Origin: JAYEMH01 sp034717985 [NCBI: Candidatus Ratteibacteria bacterium]
GTDB lineage: Bacteria > CAZDME01 > JAYEMH01
Assembly (NCBI GenBank): GCA_034717985.1
Contig: JAYEMH010000045.1
Span: 1-7,710, forward strand
Length of the DNA: 7,710 nucleotides
Reading direction: 5' to 3'
The notes under the pieces are model-generated. The model was not told the DNA's origin and ran no database searches. It saw only the letters and a program-made list of their open reading frames with translations. Within the stretch, counting starts at the first letter, position 1; each line of letters starts with the position of its first letter. The position numbers were made by a program, and so were the translations under genes. Below are positions 1 through 5,702 of this stretch, one piece after another.

Positions 1-90
1 GGATTATCTGAGATAAGGATATGGCACAACAATAAACTTACGGGTATCCAAAGAGCTAAAACTAAGGACTTAAAGCTTGTGCACTTTTAA
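1..90 (+). CDS. 3' end of an insertion-sequence transposase (partial, enters from left edge)
   Basis: An open frame runs in from the window edge for 29 codons to a TAA at 88-90. It includes the stretch LSEIRIWHNN followed by a basic KLTGIQRAKTKDLK segment and ends in LVHF. This resembles the tail of DDE transposases of the IS21/IS481/Mu type, where a '(Y)DP.DLSEIEVW..GK' beta-strand motif is followed by a lysine/arginine-rich end; that match is from memory of the family. The stop codon falls inside the first of two tandem repeats (69-112), a layout expected when a transposase gene runs into its element's terminal repeats. The catalytic DDE residues would lie outside the window. The fragment is short, so the family assignment is an inference and the exact family is undecided. 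Confidence 0.5.
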   Translation, partial: GLSEIRIWHNNKLTGIQRAKTKDLKLVHF

Positions 91-112
91 TTCTTAAACT
101 GTGCACTTTTAA
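69..112. repeat. Two imperfect tandem repeats, core TGTGCACTTTTAA
   Basis: The copies are 69-90 and 93-112. Both begin CTTAAA and end TGTGCACTTTTAA (78-90 and 100-112). They differ only by a short insertion (GCT against C) in the middle, so the cores repeat with a 22-base period. The first copy contains the stop codon of the transposase-like frame. The arrangement fits sub-terminal transposase-binding repeats of an insertion sequence. Confidence 0.7.
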
Positions 113-137
113 AATTTAGCTAACAGGAAATTCTACA

Positions 138-186
138 TCACCCCCTTTTCTTTGCCTTGAACCCTTGGCGATTGGGGCCTTTTTAT
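138..186. other. Short spacer between insertion-sequence end and tRNA-Gly
   Basis: These 49 bases hold no gene. On the minus strand, directly after tRNA-Gly, the sequence is purine-rich (AATAAAAAGGCCCC...) without a T-run, so no intrinsic terminator for the tRNA operon is visible. In the plus direction a CCC...GGG pairing is followed by TTTTT, but the stem is only about three base pairs, too weak to call. Confidence 0.5.
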
Positions 187-260
187 TGGAGCGGGCGATG
201 AGAATCGAACTCACGTGAGCAGCTTGGAAGGCTGCCGTTCTACCACTGAACTACGCCCGC
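187..260 (-). tRNA. tRNA-Gly, anticodon UCC
   Basis: Read on the minus strand, the 74-base molecule opens with acceptor strand GCGGGCG, pairing with CGCCCGC at its 3' side, then discriminator U and an encoded CCA (187-189). The D-arm (GTTCAGTGGTAGAAC), anticodon stem-loop with CTTCCAA, and T-loop GTTCGATTC are all standard. Anticodon UCC reads GGA and GGG. It is the last gene of the Thr-Tyr-Gly cluster, 20 bases after tRNA-Tyr, and corresponds to E. coli glyT in order and anticodon. Confidence 0.97.
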
Positions 261-280
261 CTCTTCGCCCACAACTTTCC

Positions 281-366
281 TGGTGGGCAGGGGAGGACTC
301 GAACCTCCGAAGGTATACACCGTCAGATTTACAGTCTGATCCATTTGGCCGCTTTGGTACCTGCCC
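281..366 (-). tRNA. tRNA-Tyr, anticodon GUA
   Basis: This is an 86-base class II tRNA on the minus strand with the long variable arm expected for bacterial tyrosine tRNA. The acceptor strands GGGCAGG and CCTGCCC pair perfectly and are followed by discriminator A and an encoded CCA (281-283). The anticodon loop is CTGTAAA with GUA, and the T-loop is GTTCGAGTC. It lies 7 bases after tRNA-Thr and 20 bases before tRNA-Gly, so the three are almost certainly processed from one precursor. Confidence 0.97.
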
Positions 367-373
367 GTTAATT

Positions 374-449
374 TGGAGCTGACGGAGGGAGTCGAACCCC
401 CGCGATCCTCATTACAAGTGAGGTGCTCTACCAACTGAGCTACGTCAGC
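374..449 (-). tRNA. tRNA-Thr, anticodon UGU
   Basis: A 76-base tRNA on the minus strand with acceptor strands GCTGACG and CGTCAGC, discriminator U and encoded CCA (374-376). The D-arm is GCTCAGTTGGTAGAGC, the anticodon loop CTTGTAA (UGU, reading ACA), and the T-loop GTTCGACTC. It is the first tRNA of the cluster and begins only 27 bases after the nnrD stop codon. A GATAAT hexamer lies in that gap but has no good -35 partner at normal spacing, so read-through from the protein operon is as likely as a private promoter. Confidence 0.97.
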
Positions 450-476
450 CTAGTTTCGCAAAGTTATTATCGGTTT

Positions 477-1337
477 TCAATTGTTTTTTAGAACAAAAGG
501 CAATTTATCAACCACATCGCTGGCGATTATACCTCTTAAGCCTTTCTTTTTAACCAGCCAGTCGGCCGCTAATCCATGGGCATATACGGCCAGCTTACTG
601 GCCGCCAGGGGGAGTAATCCCTGAGCCAGGAAACTAGCCACTATTCCGGTAAGCACGTCACCCATCCCACCGCTGGCCATACCGGCCCCTCCGGTAGGAT
701 TTATGAAAGTTTCGCCTTTGGGAGTAGCAATAACCGTATTGCGCCCTTTTAAAATTACCACTATTTTAAATTGAGAAGCTACTTTTCTGGCTATTTGCCG
801 ACGATTAGCCTGGATTTTCTTGACAGAAAAACCTATCAGACGACTCATTTCTCCAGGGTGAGGGGTGATAATTGTAGCCGCTTTCCTCTGAAGAAGAATC
901 TCCGGCTCCCCGCTCAAGGCGTTTATCCCATCAGCGTCAATGACCAAAGGAACATTGATTTTTTTGATTAACTGCTTAATTAAATTAACTGTCGCTTTAT
1001 TTTGCGATAAACCCGGTCCTAAAGCTACCACGTTTATTCTTTTAGAAAAATTGAGGATTTCCCTCTCAGCCTTAAGCGATAAAGTCTGACCGCTGGTCTC
1101 CGGTAAGGGCAAAGTCATTGCCTCGGTAAGCTTAACGGCCACAATGACATTAAGGCTTTTGGGAATGCCTAAAGTTACCAATCCCGCTCCACTACGCAAC
1201 GCCCCTAATGCACTGAGAACAGCTGCCCCGGTTAATCCCAGAGAACCGGCCAAAATGAAAACATGTCCCGTTGTCCCTTTATGGGCTTCTCGGGGACGTG
1301 GGGGTAGAAGTTTTCTCATCTCCGGTGGCAATTTCAT
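477..1337 (-). CDS. nnrD: ADP-dependent NAD(P)H-hydrate dehydratase (YjeF C-terminal type)
   Basis: NnrD removes water from the S form of hydrated NADH or NADPH, using ADP, and so repairs a damaged cytosolic cofactor. The 286-residue protein has the family's ribokinase-like carbohydrate kinase fold signatures: HKGTTGHVFILAGSLGLTGA (19-38) near the N-terminus, DADGINAL (134-141), TPHPGEM (158-164), LKGRNTVIATP (196-206) and the nucleotide-binding, catalytic loop NPTGGAGMASGGMGDVLTG (213-231), with the key Asp at 227. The usual loop reads NPG-MATGGSGD, so GGAGMASGGMGD is a mild variant. The N-terminal epimerase domain (NnrE) that is fused in many bacteria is absent: the ATG overlaps the acpS stop by four bases (ATGA), leaving no room for it. 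The epimerase may be encoded elsewhere. This is the last protein gene before the tRNAs. Confidence 0.95.
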   Translation of the reverse strand: MKLPPEMRKLLPPRPREAHKGTTGHVFILAGSLGLTGAAVLSALGALRSGAGLVTLGIPKSLNVIVAVKLTEAMTLPLPETSGQTLSLKAEREILNFSKRINVVALGPGLSQNKATVNLIKQLIKKINVPLVIDADGINALSGEPEILLQRKAATIITPHPGEMSRLIGFSVKKIQANRRQIARKVASQFKIVVILKGRNTVIATPKGETFINPTGGAGMASGGMGDVLTGIVASFLAQGLLPLAASKLAVYAHGLAADWLVKKKGLRGIIASDVVDKLPFVLKNN

Positions 1338-1708
1338 TTTTCCAGAATTACCTGAGCTACAGCCGCGGTATGGCTATGCGAAATACTTAGAAAAATATTT
1401 CTTATTTGTAAATTTTCTATCAAATCCCGGGTCCGGCCAGAAAGAAAAACCTCCGGCTTTCCTTCTTTGTTGTTAAGAATTTCTAAATCATGCCAGGGCA
1501 ACCGCTCTGCTTCACTGCTCAGGGCTTTTATAAAAGCTTCCTTAGCGGCAAATCGGCCGGATAAATGCCTATCCATCCATCTTTTCTTCTGGCAATATTT
1601 TTTTTCACCCTTGTTAAAAAGACGATTAAGAAAACGATCTTGATAACGTTCGCGCAAATTTTTTATTCGCTCAATCTCTACAATATCAACACCACAGCCA
1701 AAAATCAT
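1334..1708 (-). CDS. acpS: Holo-[acyl-carrier-protein] synthase
   Basis: AcpS transfers the 4'-phosphopantetheine arm of coenzyme A to a serine of acyl carrier protein, which switches on fatty acid synthesis. The 124-residue protein is of normal family length. It starts GCGVDIVEIERI, with the magnesium-binding Asp at residue 8, and has the GRFAAKEAFIKAL motif (51-63) with the second metal ligand Glu57. It ends with LSISHSHTAAVAQVI (107-121), the conserved C-terminal strand. The ATG overlaps the pdxJ TGA by four bases (ATGA). An AAGGA ribosome binding site lies within the pdxJ end at 1716-1720, seven bases before the start. The downstream nnrD start overlaps in the same ATGA manner. The acpS-nnrD pairing is widespread in bacteria. 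Confidence 0.97.
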   Translation of the reverse strand: MIFGCGVDIVEIERIKNLRERYQDRFLNRLFNKGEKKYCQKKRWMDRHLSGRFAAKEAFIKALSSEAERLPWHDLEILNNKEGKPEVFLSGRTRDLIENLQIRNIFLSISHSHTAAVAQVILEK

Positions 1709-2415
1709 TTGACTATCCTTCGCATATCTTTTACCGCTGTCTCAAGTCCCTTAAAAACCGCCCGGGAGATAACACTATGGCCTATATTCAGCTCTTCAAT
1801 CTCAGCAATGGCAGCCACATTCTTTGCATTTCGGTAATTTAATCCGTGCCCGGCAAAAACTCTAAGACCCAGGGATTTGGCAAATCTGGCTGCCTTTTTA
1901 ATTTTTTCTAACTCTTGCCTTTGTTCCCTGCCCCGGGTATTACAATAGGCCCCGGTGTGGATTTCAACAGCATCCGCGCCAATCTGGGAGCTGGCTCGAA
2001 TCTGATTTAATTCAGGGGCAATAAAAAGACTCACCAGGATTTTGTCCGATTTCAAGTTTTTAACTATTTTTTTAAATCGGTCCTTTTGTTTAGAAACATC
2101 CAAGCCGCCTTCAGTAGTTAGTTCTCTTCTTTTTTCTGGAACTAAAGTAGCCTGGTCAACCTTGACTTTTTTAGCAATTTTGACCATCTCTGAAATTGCC
2201 GCCATTTCCATATTTAATTTGCTTCGGATATTTTCCCGCAAATCTCCTACATCTTTATCTTGAATGTGGCGACGGTCTTCGCGCAGATGGAAGGTAATTC
2301 CATCGGCTCCGGCTTTTTCACAAATTAAGGCGCCGTGGAGAGGCTCCGGTTCCTTGCCACCCCTGGCTTCACGGAGAGTAGCAATATGATCAATGTTTAC
2401 GCACAATGCGGGCAT
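1705..2415 (-). CDS. pdxJ: Pyridoxine 5'-phosphate synthase
   Basis: PdxJ condenses 1-deoxyxylulose 5-phosphate with 3-amino-2-oxopropyl phosphate (1-amino-3-phosphohydroxyacetone) to make pyridoxine 5'-phosphate, the last ring-forming step of DXP-dependent vitamin B6 synthesis. The 236-residue TIM-barrel protein is of typical length and carries the family signatures in order: VNIDHIATLREARGG (6-20), GITFHLREDRRHI (39-51, with a catalytic His at 43), LNMEM with catalytic Glu70, LVPEKRRELTTEGG (91-104), EIHTGAYCN (151-159), GHGLNY with His190, and LNIGHSVISRAVF (209-221). The ATG at 2415 is two bases past the cdaR stop and has only a weak ribosome binding site, so translation is probably coupled. 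The partner pathway genes, such as pdxA and dxs, are not in the window. Confidence 0.97.
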   Translation of the reverse strand: MPALCVNIDHIATLREARGGKEPEPLHGALICEKAGADGITFHLREDRRHIQDKDVGDLRENIRSKLNMEMAAISEMVKIAKKVKVDQATLVPEKRRELTTEGGLDVSKQKDRFKKIVKNLKSDKILVSLFIAPELNQIRASSQIGADAVEIHTGAYCNTRGREQRQELEKIKKAARFAKSLGLRVFAGHGLNYRNAKNVAAIAEIEELNIGHSVISRAVFKGLETAVKDMRRIVK

Positions 2416-2417
2416 GC

Positions 2418-3101
2418 CTATTTTCCAATTAATGGCGAGACGGCCTTTAGAGTTACCTTAACTACAGCCGGCTCAATAGTAACTAGCTTTACCCCTTGAG
2501 GAAACTTTGTCTGGAGGGGCAATTGATATATTCCCTCTTTTAATGCAGAAATATCCAAAATAACCATGATTTCCGCCATATCCAGTTTAGGCGCATACTC
2601 TTCAGTTTTTACAACTTCCAGATAAACCTCGGTTGTCTCCAAGCTGACCCGGTGAAAAGAGGCCGGGGACTCCAAAATTTTAATAGGGACATTTTTAAAA
2701 CGCACTATTCTTTCTTCCCGAACTCTAATTTCTATATCTATCGACTCAGGTTCAATTCTAACAATCTCTACCCCTTCATCATCCAGGGGAATATCTTCCA
2801 GAGAGACGGGGATAGAATATTTCCCAGGAGTATAATTTTTCAAATCCTTGGAAACGTAAAAACTTTCAGGATTATAATTTATCACCAGGTTCCGGGTTCC
2901 TTTGAGAATAATCTGAACCTTTGGAGTGCGCGGTTCAACAATTAAATCCCGGGTGACATTCTGAAAAACGATCGGCAAACGATAAACCCTCTCGGCAACT
3001 TTCTCTCCTATAACATAGAACCAGAGGAAGAAAGCAATGAAAAGGGCGAAAATTTTGTATCCCAGATTAGCCATCACCCATTTTTTAATTTTCTCTTTCA
3101 T
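2418..3101 (-). CDS. cdaR: YbbR-domain membrane protein, probable CdaA regulator
   Basis: This is a 227-residue membrane-anchored protein. A short basic N-terminus (KEKIKKW) leads into one membrane segment at about residues 13-31 (LGYKIFALFIAFFLWFYVI), a characteristic YbbR opening. The rest is predicted outside the cytoplasm and can be divided into two YbbR-like beta-rich repeats, roughly 38-126 and 132-219, each ending in a 'V.IEP..V.V.L' type strand. CdaR of Firmicutes has about four such repeats, so this is the short form seen in other bacteria. In Firmicutes CdaR binds and modulates the diadenylate cyclase; that role here is inferred from adjacency to cdaA. It starts eight bases after the cdaA stop, with GAGG (3108-3111) overlapping that stop. 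No glmM follows, unlike the usual cdaA-cdaR-glmM arrangement. Confidence 0.88.
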   Translation of the reverse strand: MKEKIKKWVMANLGYKIFALFIAFFLWFYVIGEKVAERVYRLPIVFQNVTRDLIVEPRTPKVQIILKGTRNLVINYNPESFYVSKDLKNYTPGKYSIPVSLEDIPLDDEGVEIVRIEPESIDIEIRVREERIVRFKNVPIKILESPASFHRVSLETTEVYLEVVKTEEYAPKLDMAEIMVILDISALKEGIYQLPLQTKFPQGVKLVTIEPAVVKVTLKAVSPLIGK

Positions 3102-3109
3102 TTAATGCC

Positions 3110-3925
3110 TCATCTATTTGGTAACTTTTTTAGATAAAGCGGCATGCGGCGTTGCGTCGAGGAGGCATAGAGATTACGCAAGGTTTTCCTGAAACTGGTT
3201 GGGTCTAAATCGTGACTAAGCTTTCCCCCTAAAGCAATGGAAGTTGTCCCTGTCTCTTCAGAAACAATAATCACCACCGCATCGGTTTCCTGAGTCAAAC
3301 CAATAGCGGCTAAATGCCGTGTGCCGAAGCTTTTAGGAAGAGCCGTCTCAGCCGCTAAAGGCAGGAGACAACCGGCAGCCGCTATCCGACTGTGCTGGAT
3401 TATCACTGCCCCATCATGCAGGGATGTATTAGGGAAAAAAATATTATCCAAAAGTTCGGCTGTAACGAAACTATCAATCTCTATCCCGGTCTCAATATAA
3501 TTTTTTAACCCGACTTCGCGTTCCAGAACAATCAAAGCGCCAATTTTCTTCTCTGAAAAGGTAGAAGTCGCTTTAACAATCTCTTCGATTGCCTTTTCTT
3601 CCTGTTGATAGACATTGAAAAGCCTTTTACCTCCAATATGCACCAGGGCCCGTCGAATTTCGGGGTGAAATACAACCAGAAAGGCAATTACTCCCATGGG
3701 AACGAGCCCTCTTAAAACCCAGGTAACCGTCTCAAAACCCATAATTCTGGCAACAAGGAAAACAACAACAAGAATTAATAAACCTTTAAGCGCCTGAACC
3801 ACTTTTGTCCCTTGAATAAAGAGGATTAAGTGATAAATAACAAAGGCGACAAAAATAATATCAACAGCGTCCTGCCAGCGAAACTTGGCTAAGCTCCAAC
3901 TTAAATCATGAAAAAACTGAAGCAT
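3110..3925 (-). CDS. cdaA: Membrane diadenylate cyclase (c-di-AMP synthase)
   Basis: CdaA (DacA) joins two ATP molecules to form cyclic di-AMP, a second messenger that controls potassium and osmotic balance and cell wall homeostasis. The 271-residue protein has three membrane segments in its first 90 residues (about 20-37, 43-61 and 70-86), a linker, and a cytosolic DAC domain from about residue 105. The DGA motif is at 171-173 (SLHDGAVII), and SEETGTTSIALGG (222-234) is the conserved nucleotide-site stretch. The RHR motif that binds ATP phosphates reads RHL here (203-205, FGTRHLAAIGL); the Leu codon TTA is clear in the sequence. All other signatures are intact, so I expect an active enzyme. 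It starts 19 bases after folP, with a strong ribosome binding site, and is followed at once by its likely partner cdaR. Confidence 0.95.
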   Translation of the reverse strand: MLQFFHDLSWSLAKFRWQDAVDIIFVAFVIYHLILFIQGTKVVQALKGLLILVVVFLVARIMGFETVTWVLRGLVPMGVIAFLVVFHPEIRRALVHIGGKRLFNVYQQEEKAIEEIVKATSTFSEKKIGALIVLEREVGLKNYIETGIEIDSFVTAELLDNIFFPNTSLHDGAVIIQHSRIAAAGCLLPLAAETALPKSFGTRHLAAIGLTQETDAVVIIVSEETGTTSIALGGKLSHDLDPTSFRKTLRNLYASSTQRRMPLYLKKLPNR

Positions 3926-3931
3926 TATTTT

Positions 3932-3937
3932 CCCCTC
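3932..3937 (-). promoter_or_regulatory. Strong ribosome binding site of cdaA
   Basis: GAGGGG lies six bases upstream of the cdaA ATG, in the 19-base gap after folP. It is one of the two best Shine-Dalgarno sites in the window, along with that of ftsH. It suggests that c-di-AMP synthase translation is initiated independently rather than only by coupling. Confidence 0.75.
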
Positions 3938-3944
3938 GGTTTTA

Positions 3945-5135
3945 CTATTTAATTGCTTCCGCCATGCGAGCCGCCCGAACCATCTCTTTGACGTCGTGAA
4001 CCCGGATAATCTGAACCCCGTTTAATATCGAACAGGCAACTAGCGCCGCTGTTCCTTCAAGCCTTTCTTCCAGAGGCAGATTAAGAATTTTTTCAATGAC
4101 GGATTTGCGTGAAGGCCCCACCAGAATCGGCCTCCCTAAAATCTTAAACTCTCTGAGGCGGCTAAAAATCTCTAAATTGTGCTCAACTGTTTTTCCAAAG
4201 CCAATGCCAGGGTCAATTATAATTTTATTAAAGCTAATTCCATCCTCAAGCGCCTTTTTTATTCTATTCCTTAAAAAACCAATTATTTCGCTAATAACCG
4301 ACCGATAAACCGGCTTCTTCTGCATCGTCTGAGGACGACCCTGCATGTGCATTAAAATCACCGGTGCACCCTTTCGACTGAGCACCTTAGCCATTTCTTT
4401 ATCACCCCGTAGCGCCGTAATGTCATTGACAATATTGGCACCTGAATCAAGCGCCAGCCTGGCTACCTTGCTTTTACAGGTGTCAACGGAGATAGGTTTT
4501 TTTATCCTTTTTCTCAATCCTTTTACCACTGGAATTACTCTTTGCAGTTCCTCCTTGATTGAAACTGGGCGGGCTCCCGGACGAGTTGACTCTCCACCGA
4601 CGTCAATAATGTCGGCCCCCTCGGCCACCATTTCCTCCGCCCGCTGGATAGCACTATCCAGAACATTATATTTTCCGCCATCATAAAATGAATCTGGAGT
4701 AAGATTTAGAATACCCATTAGACAAGTTTTCTTGCCTAATTTCAAATTTAGATGCCTACCTCTAATGACGAATTCCCGGTCTGAATATTTCTTCAGTGCC
4801 AAATCAATTTCGGATCCTATTTTCTTCAGCCCAAAAGGCTGAAGGAGAAGTTTCGCAAGAAGCTGGGAGAAGATTTTCTGATTGCCGATAAGCATCACCG
4901 GGGTTTCTTTCTGGGAACCATCCAGTGCCCCTCGCGGAATAGCTGCTTCCCCGCCTAAGGAAAGCATCTCCTGCTTGAGAATATTGGCCGCCCTGAAATC
5001 TATACTTCCCAGTTTAATCAGTAAAGGTATGCTTTTCGGCAGCATCTCCTTAATTCCATAAGGCGACACCCCGATTTTTATCATCTCTTCTTTTACATCT
5101 TCCGGACTTCGCGAAGTTAAAACCTGAATATTCAT
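3945..5135 (-). CDS. folP: Dihydropteroate synthase, long form with N-terminal extension
   Basis: FolP joins p-aminobenzoate to 6-hydroxymethyl-7,8-dihydropterin pyrophosphate, making dihydropteroate for folate; it is the sulfonamide target. The catalytic TIM barrel begins near residue 135 and has all family motifs: LMGILNLTPDSFYDGG (139-154), DIIDVGGESTRPGA (175-188), SVDT (216-219), NIVNDITALRG (234-244), LMHMQGRPQTMQ (261-272), IIDPGIGFGKT (306-316), ILVGPSRKSVI (337-347, Lys-Ser of the PABA site) and IRVHDV (377-382). At 396 residues it is about 120 longer than E. coli-type enzymes. The extra N-terminal part (1 to about 130) includes FRAANILKQEMLSLGGEAAI (48-67), a conserved-looking region known from long FolP proteins of several anaerobes, with no function I can assign. 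The ATG lies three bases after the folE stop, and no strong ribosome binding site is visible. Confidence 0.96.
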   Translation of the reverse strand: MNIQVLTSRSPEDVKEEMIKIGVSPYGIKEMLPKSIPLLIKLGSIDFRAANILKQEMLSLGGEAAIPRGALDGSQKETPVMLIGNQKIFSQLLAKLLLQPFGLKKIGSEIDLALKKYSDREFVIRGRHLNLKLGKKTCLMGILNLTPDSFYDGGKYNVLDSAIQRAEEMVAEGADIIDVGGESTRPGARPVSIKEELQRVIPVVKGLRKRIKKPISVDTCKSKVARLALDSGANIVNDITALRGDKEMAKVLSRKGAPVILMHMQGRPQTMQKKPVYRSVISEIIGFLRNRIKKALEDGISFNKIIIDPGIGFGKTVEHNLEIFSRLREFKILGRPILVGPSRKSVIEKILNLPLEERLEGTAALVACSILNGVQIIRVHDVKEMVRAARMAEAIK

Positions 5136-5138
5136 TAT

Positions 5139-5702
5139 TTAAAAGTTTCCCTTAACCAATTGCAAAAATTCCTCCCGGGTTCTAACATCCTGGCGAAACC
5201 TACCTCTTACCGCTGAAGTAACCGCCCGGGCTTCTGGTTTCCTTATACCTCGCATTTCTATGCAGAGGTGACGCGCTTCAATGATTACCCCTGCGCCGGC
5301 TGGTCTTAAAATTTTCATAATGTTGTCCGCAACCTGTTTAGTCATCCGTTCCTGGAGCTGGGGCCTTTTAGAAATAATATCAACCAACCTGGCTAATTTG
5401 CTTAAACCGGTAACTCGATCTCCAGCCGGAATATAGGCAATATGAACCTTGCCTAAGACAGGAAGCAGGTGGTGTTCGCAAATAGAATGGAAAGGGATAT
5501 CCCTAAGCAGTACCATTTCATCATGCTTTTCGGCATGAATCACCTTTAAGACTTTGCCTGGATTCTTCTTAAGTCCGGCAAAGATTTCTTGACACATCTC
5601 CGCCACCCGGTGAGGCGTATCAATTAATCCTGGCCGCCTTGGATTTTCTCCAATTTCCTTAAGAAATTCACGAACGAGTTTCTCTATCTTTTTTAGGTTC
5701 AT
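5139..5702 (-). CDS. folE: GTP cyclohydrolase I
   Basis: FolE opens and rearranges GTP to 7,8-dihydroneopterin triphosphate, the first step of folate synthesis, and also feeds queuosine synthesis. From the ATG at 5702 it has 187 residues, a usual bacterial length. Family motifs are RRPGLIDTPHRVAEM, FHSICEHHLLPVLGKVHIAY, GLSKLARLVD, RPQLQERMT and ARHLCIEMRGI. The zinc ligands are the Cys and last His of CEHH plus the Cys of HLC (75, 78 and 147 counted from this ATG). The gene overlaps the end of ftsH by 35 bases. A TTG two codons upstream (5706-5708) is an alternative start, giving 189 residues and a 41-base overlap; neither has a good ribosome binding site, so coupling to ftsH translation is likely. 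Together with folP it forms a small folate module; folB and folK are not in the window. Confidence 0.96.
   Translation of the reverse strand: MNLKKIEKLVREFLKEIGENPRRPGLIDTPHRVAEMCQEIFAGLKKNPGKVLKVIHAEKHDEMVLLRDIPFHSICEHHLLPVLGKVHIAYIPAGDRVTGLSKLARLVDIISKRPQLQERMTKQVADNIMKILRPAGAGVIIEARHLCIEMRGIRKPEARAVTSAVRGRFRQDVRTREEFLQLVKGNF

Larger units (their letters stand above)
1..137 (+). mobile_element. Probable right-hand end of an insertion sequence
   Basis: The region combines a transposase-like C-terminal frame (1-90), two tandem repeats with core TGTGCACTTTTAA (69-112), and a possible outer tip near 126-137 (GGAAATTCTACA, ending in CA). Multiple short repeats near the tips are typical of IS21-like elements, where they bind transposase. 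The outer boundary is a guess: nothing in the window shows a target duplication, and the other end of the element is off the window. If correct, the element sits about 50 bases past the 3' end of tRNA-Gly and reads towards it. Confidence 0.42.

Noticed and set aside
138-186. Possible intrinsic terminator between tRNA-Gly and the insertion-sequence end
   Set aside because: In the minus direction there is no T-run. In the plus direction the T-run follows only a three-base-pair stem.
240-434. A 64-codon minus-strand frame across the tRNA cluster
   Set aside because: It overlaps all three well-folded tRNA genes and its product has no recognisable protein features.
419-476. Independent promoter for the tRNAs (GATAAT at about 461-466)
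   Set aside because: The best upstream partners at 17-19 bases (GTTCTA, TTGTTC) match the -35 consensus poorly.
1144-1837. Two plus-strand frames opposite nnrD, acpS and pdxJ
   Set aside because: They lie antisense to genes with strong family motifs, and their products show low-complexity, mirror-type composition.
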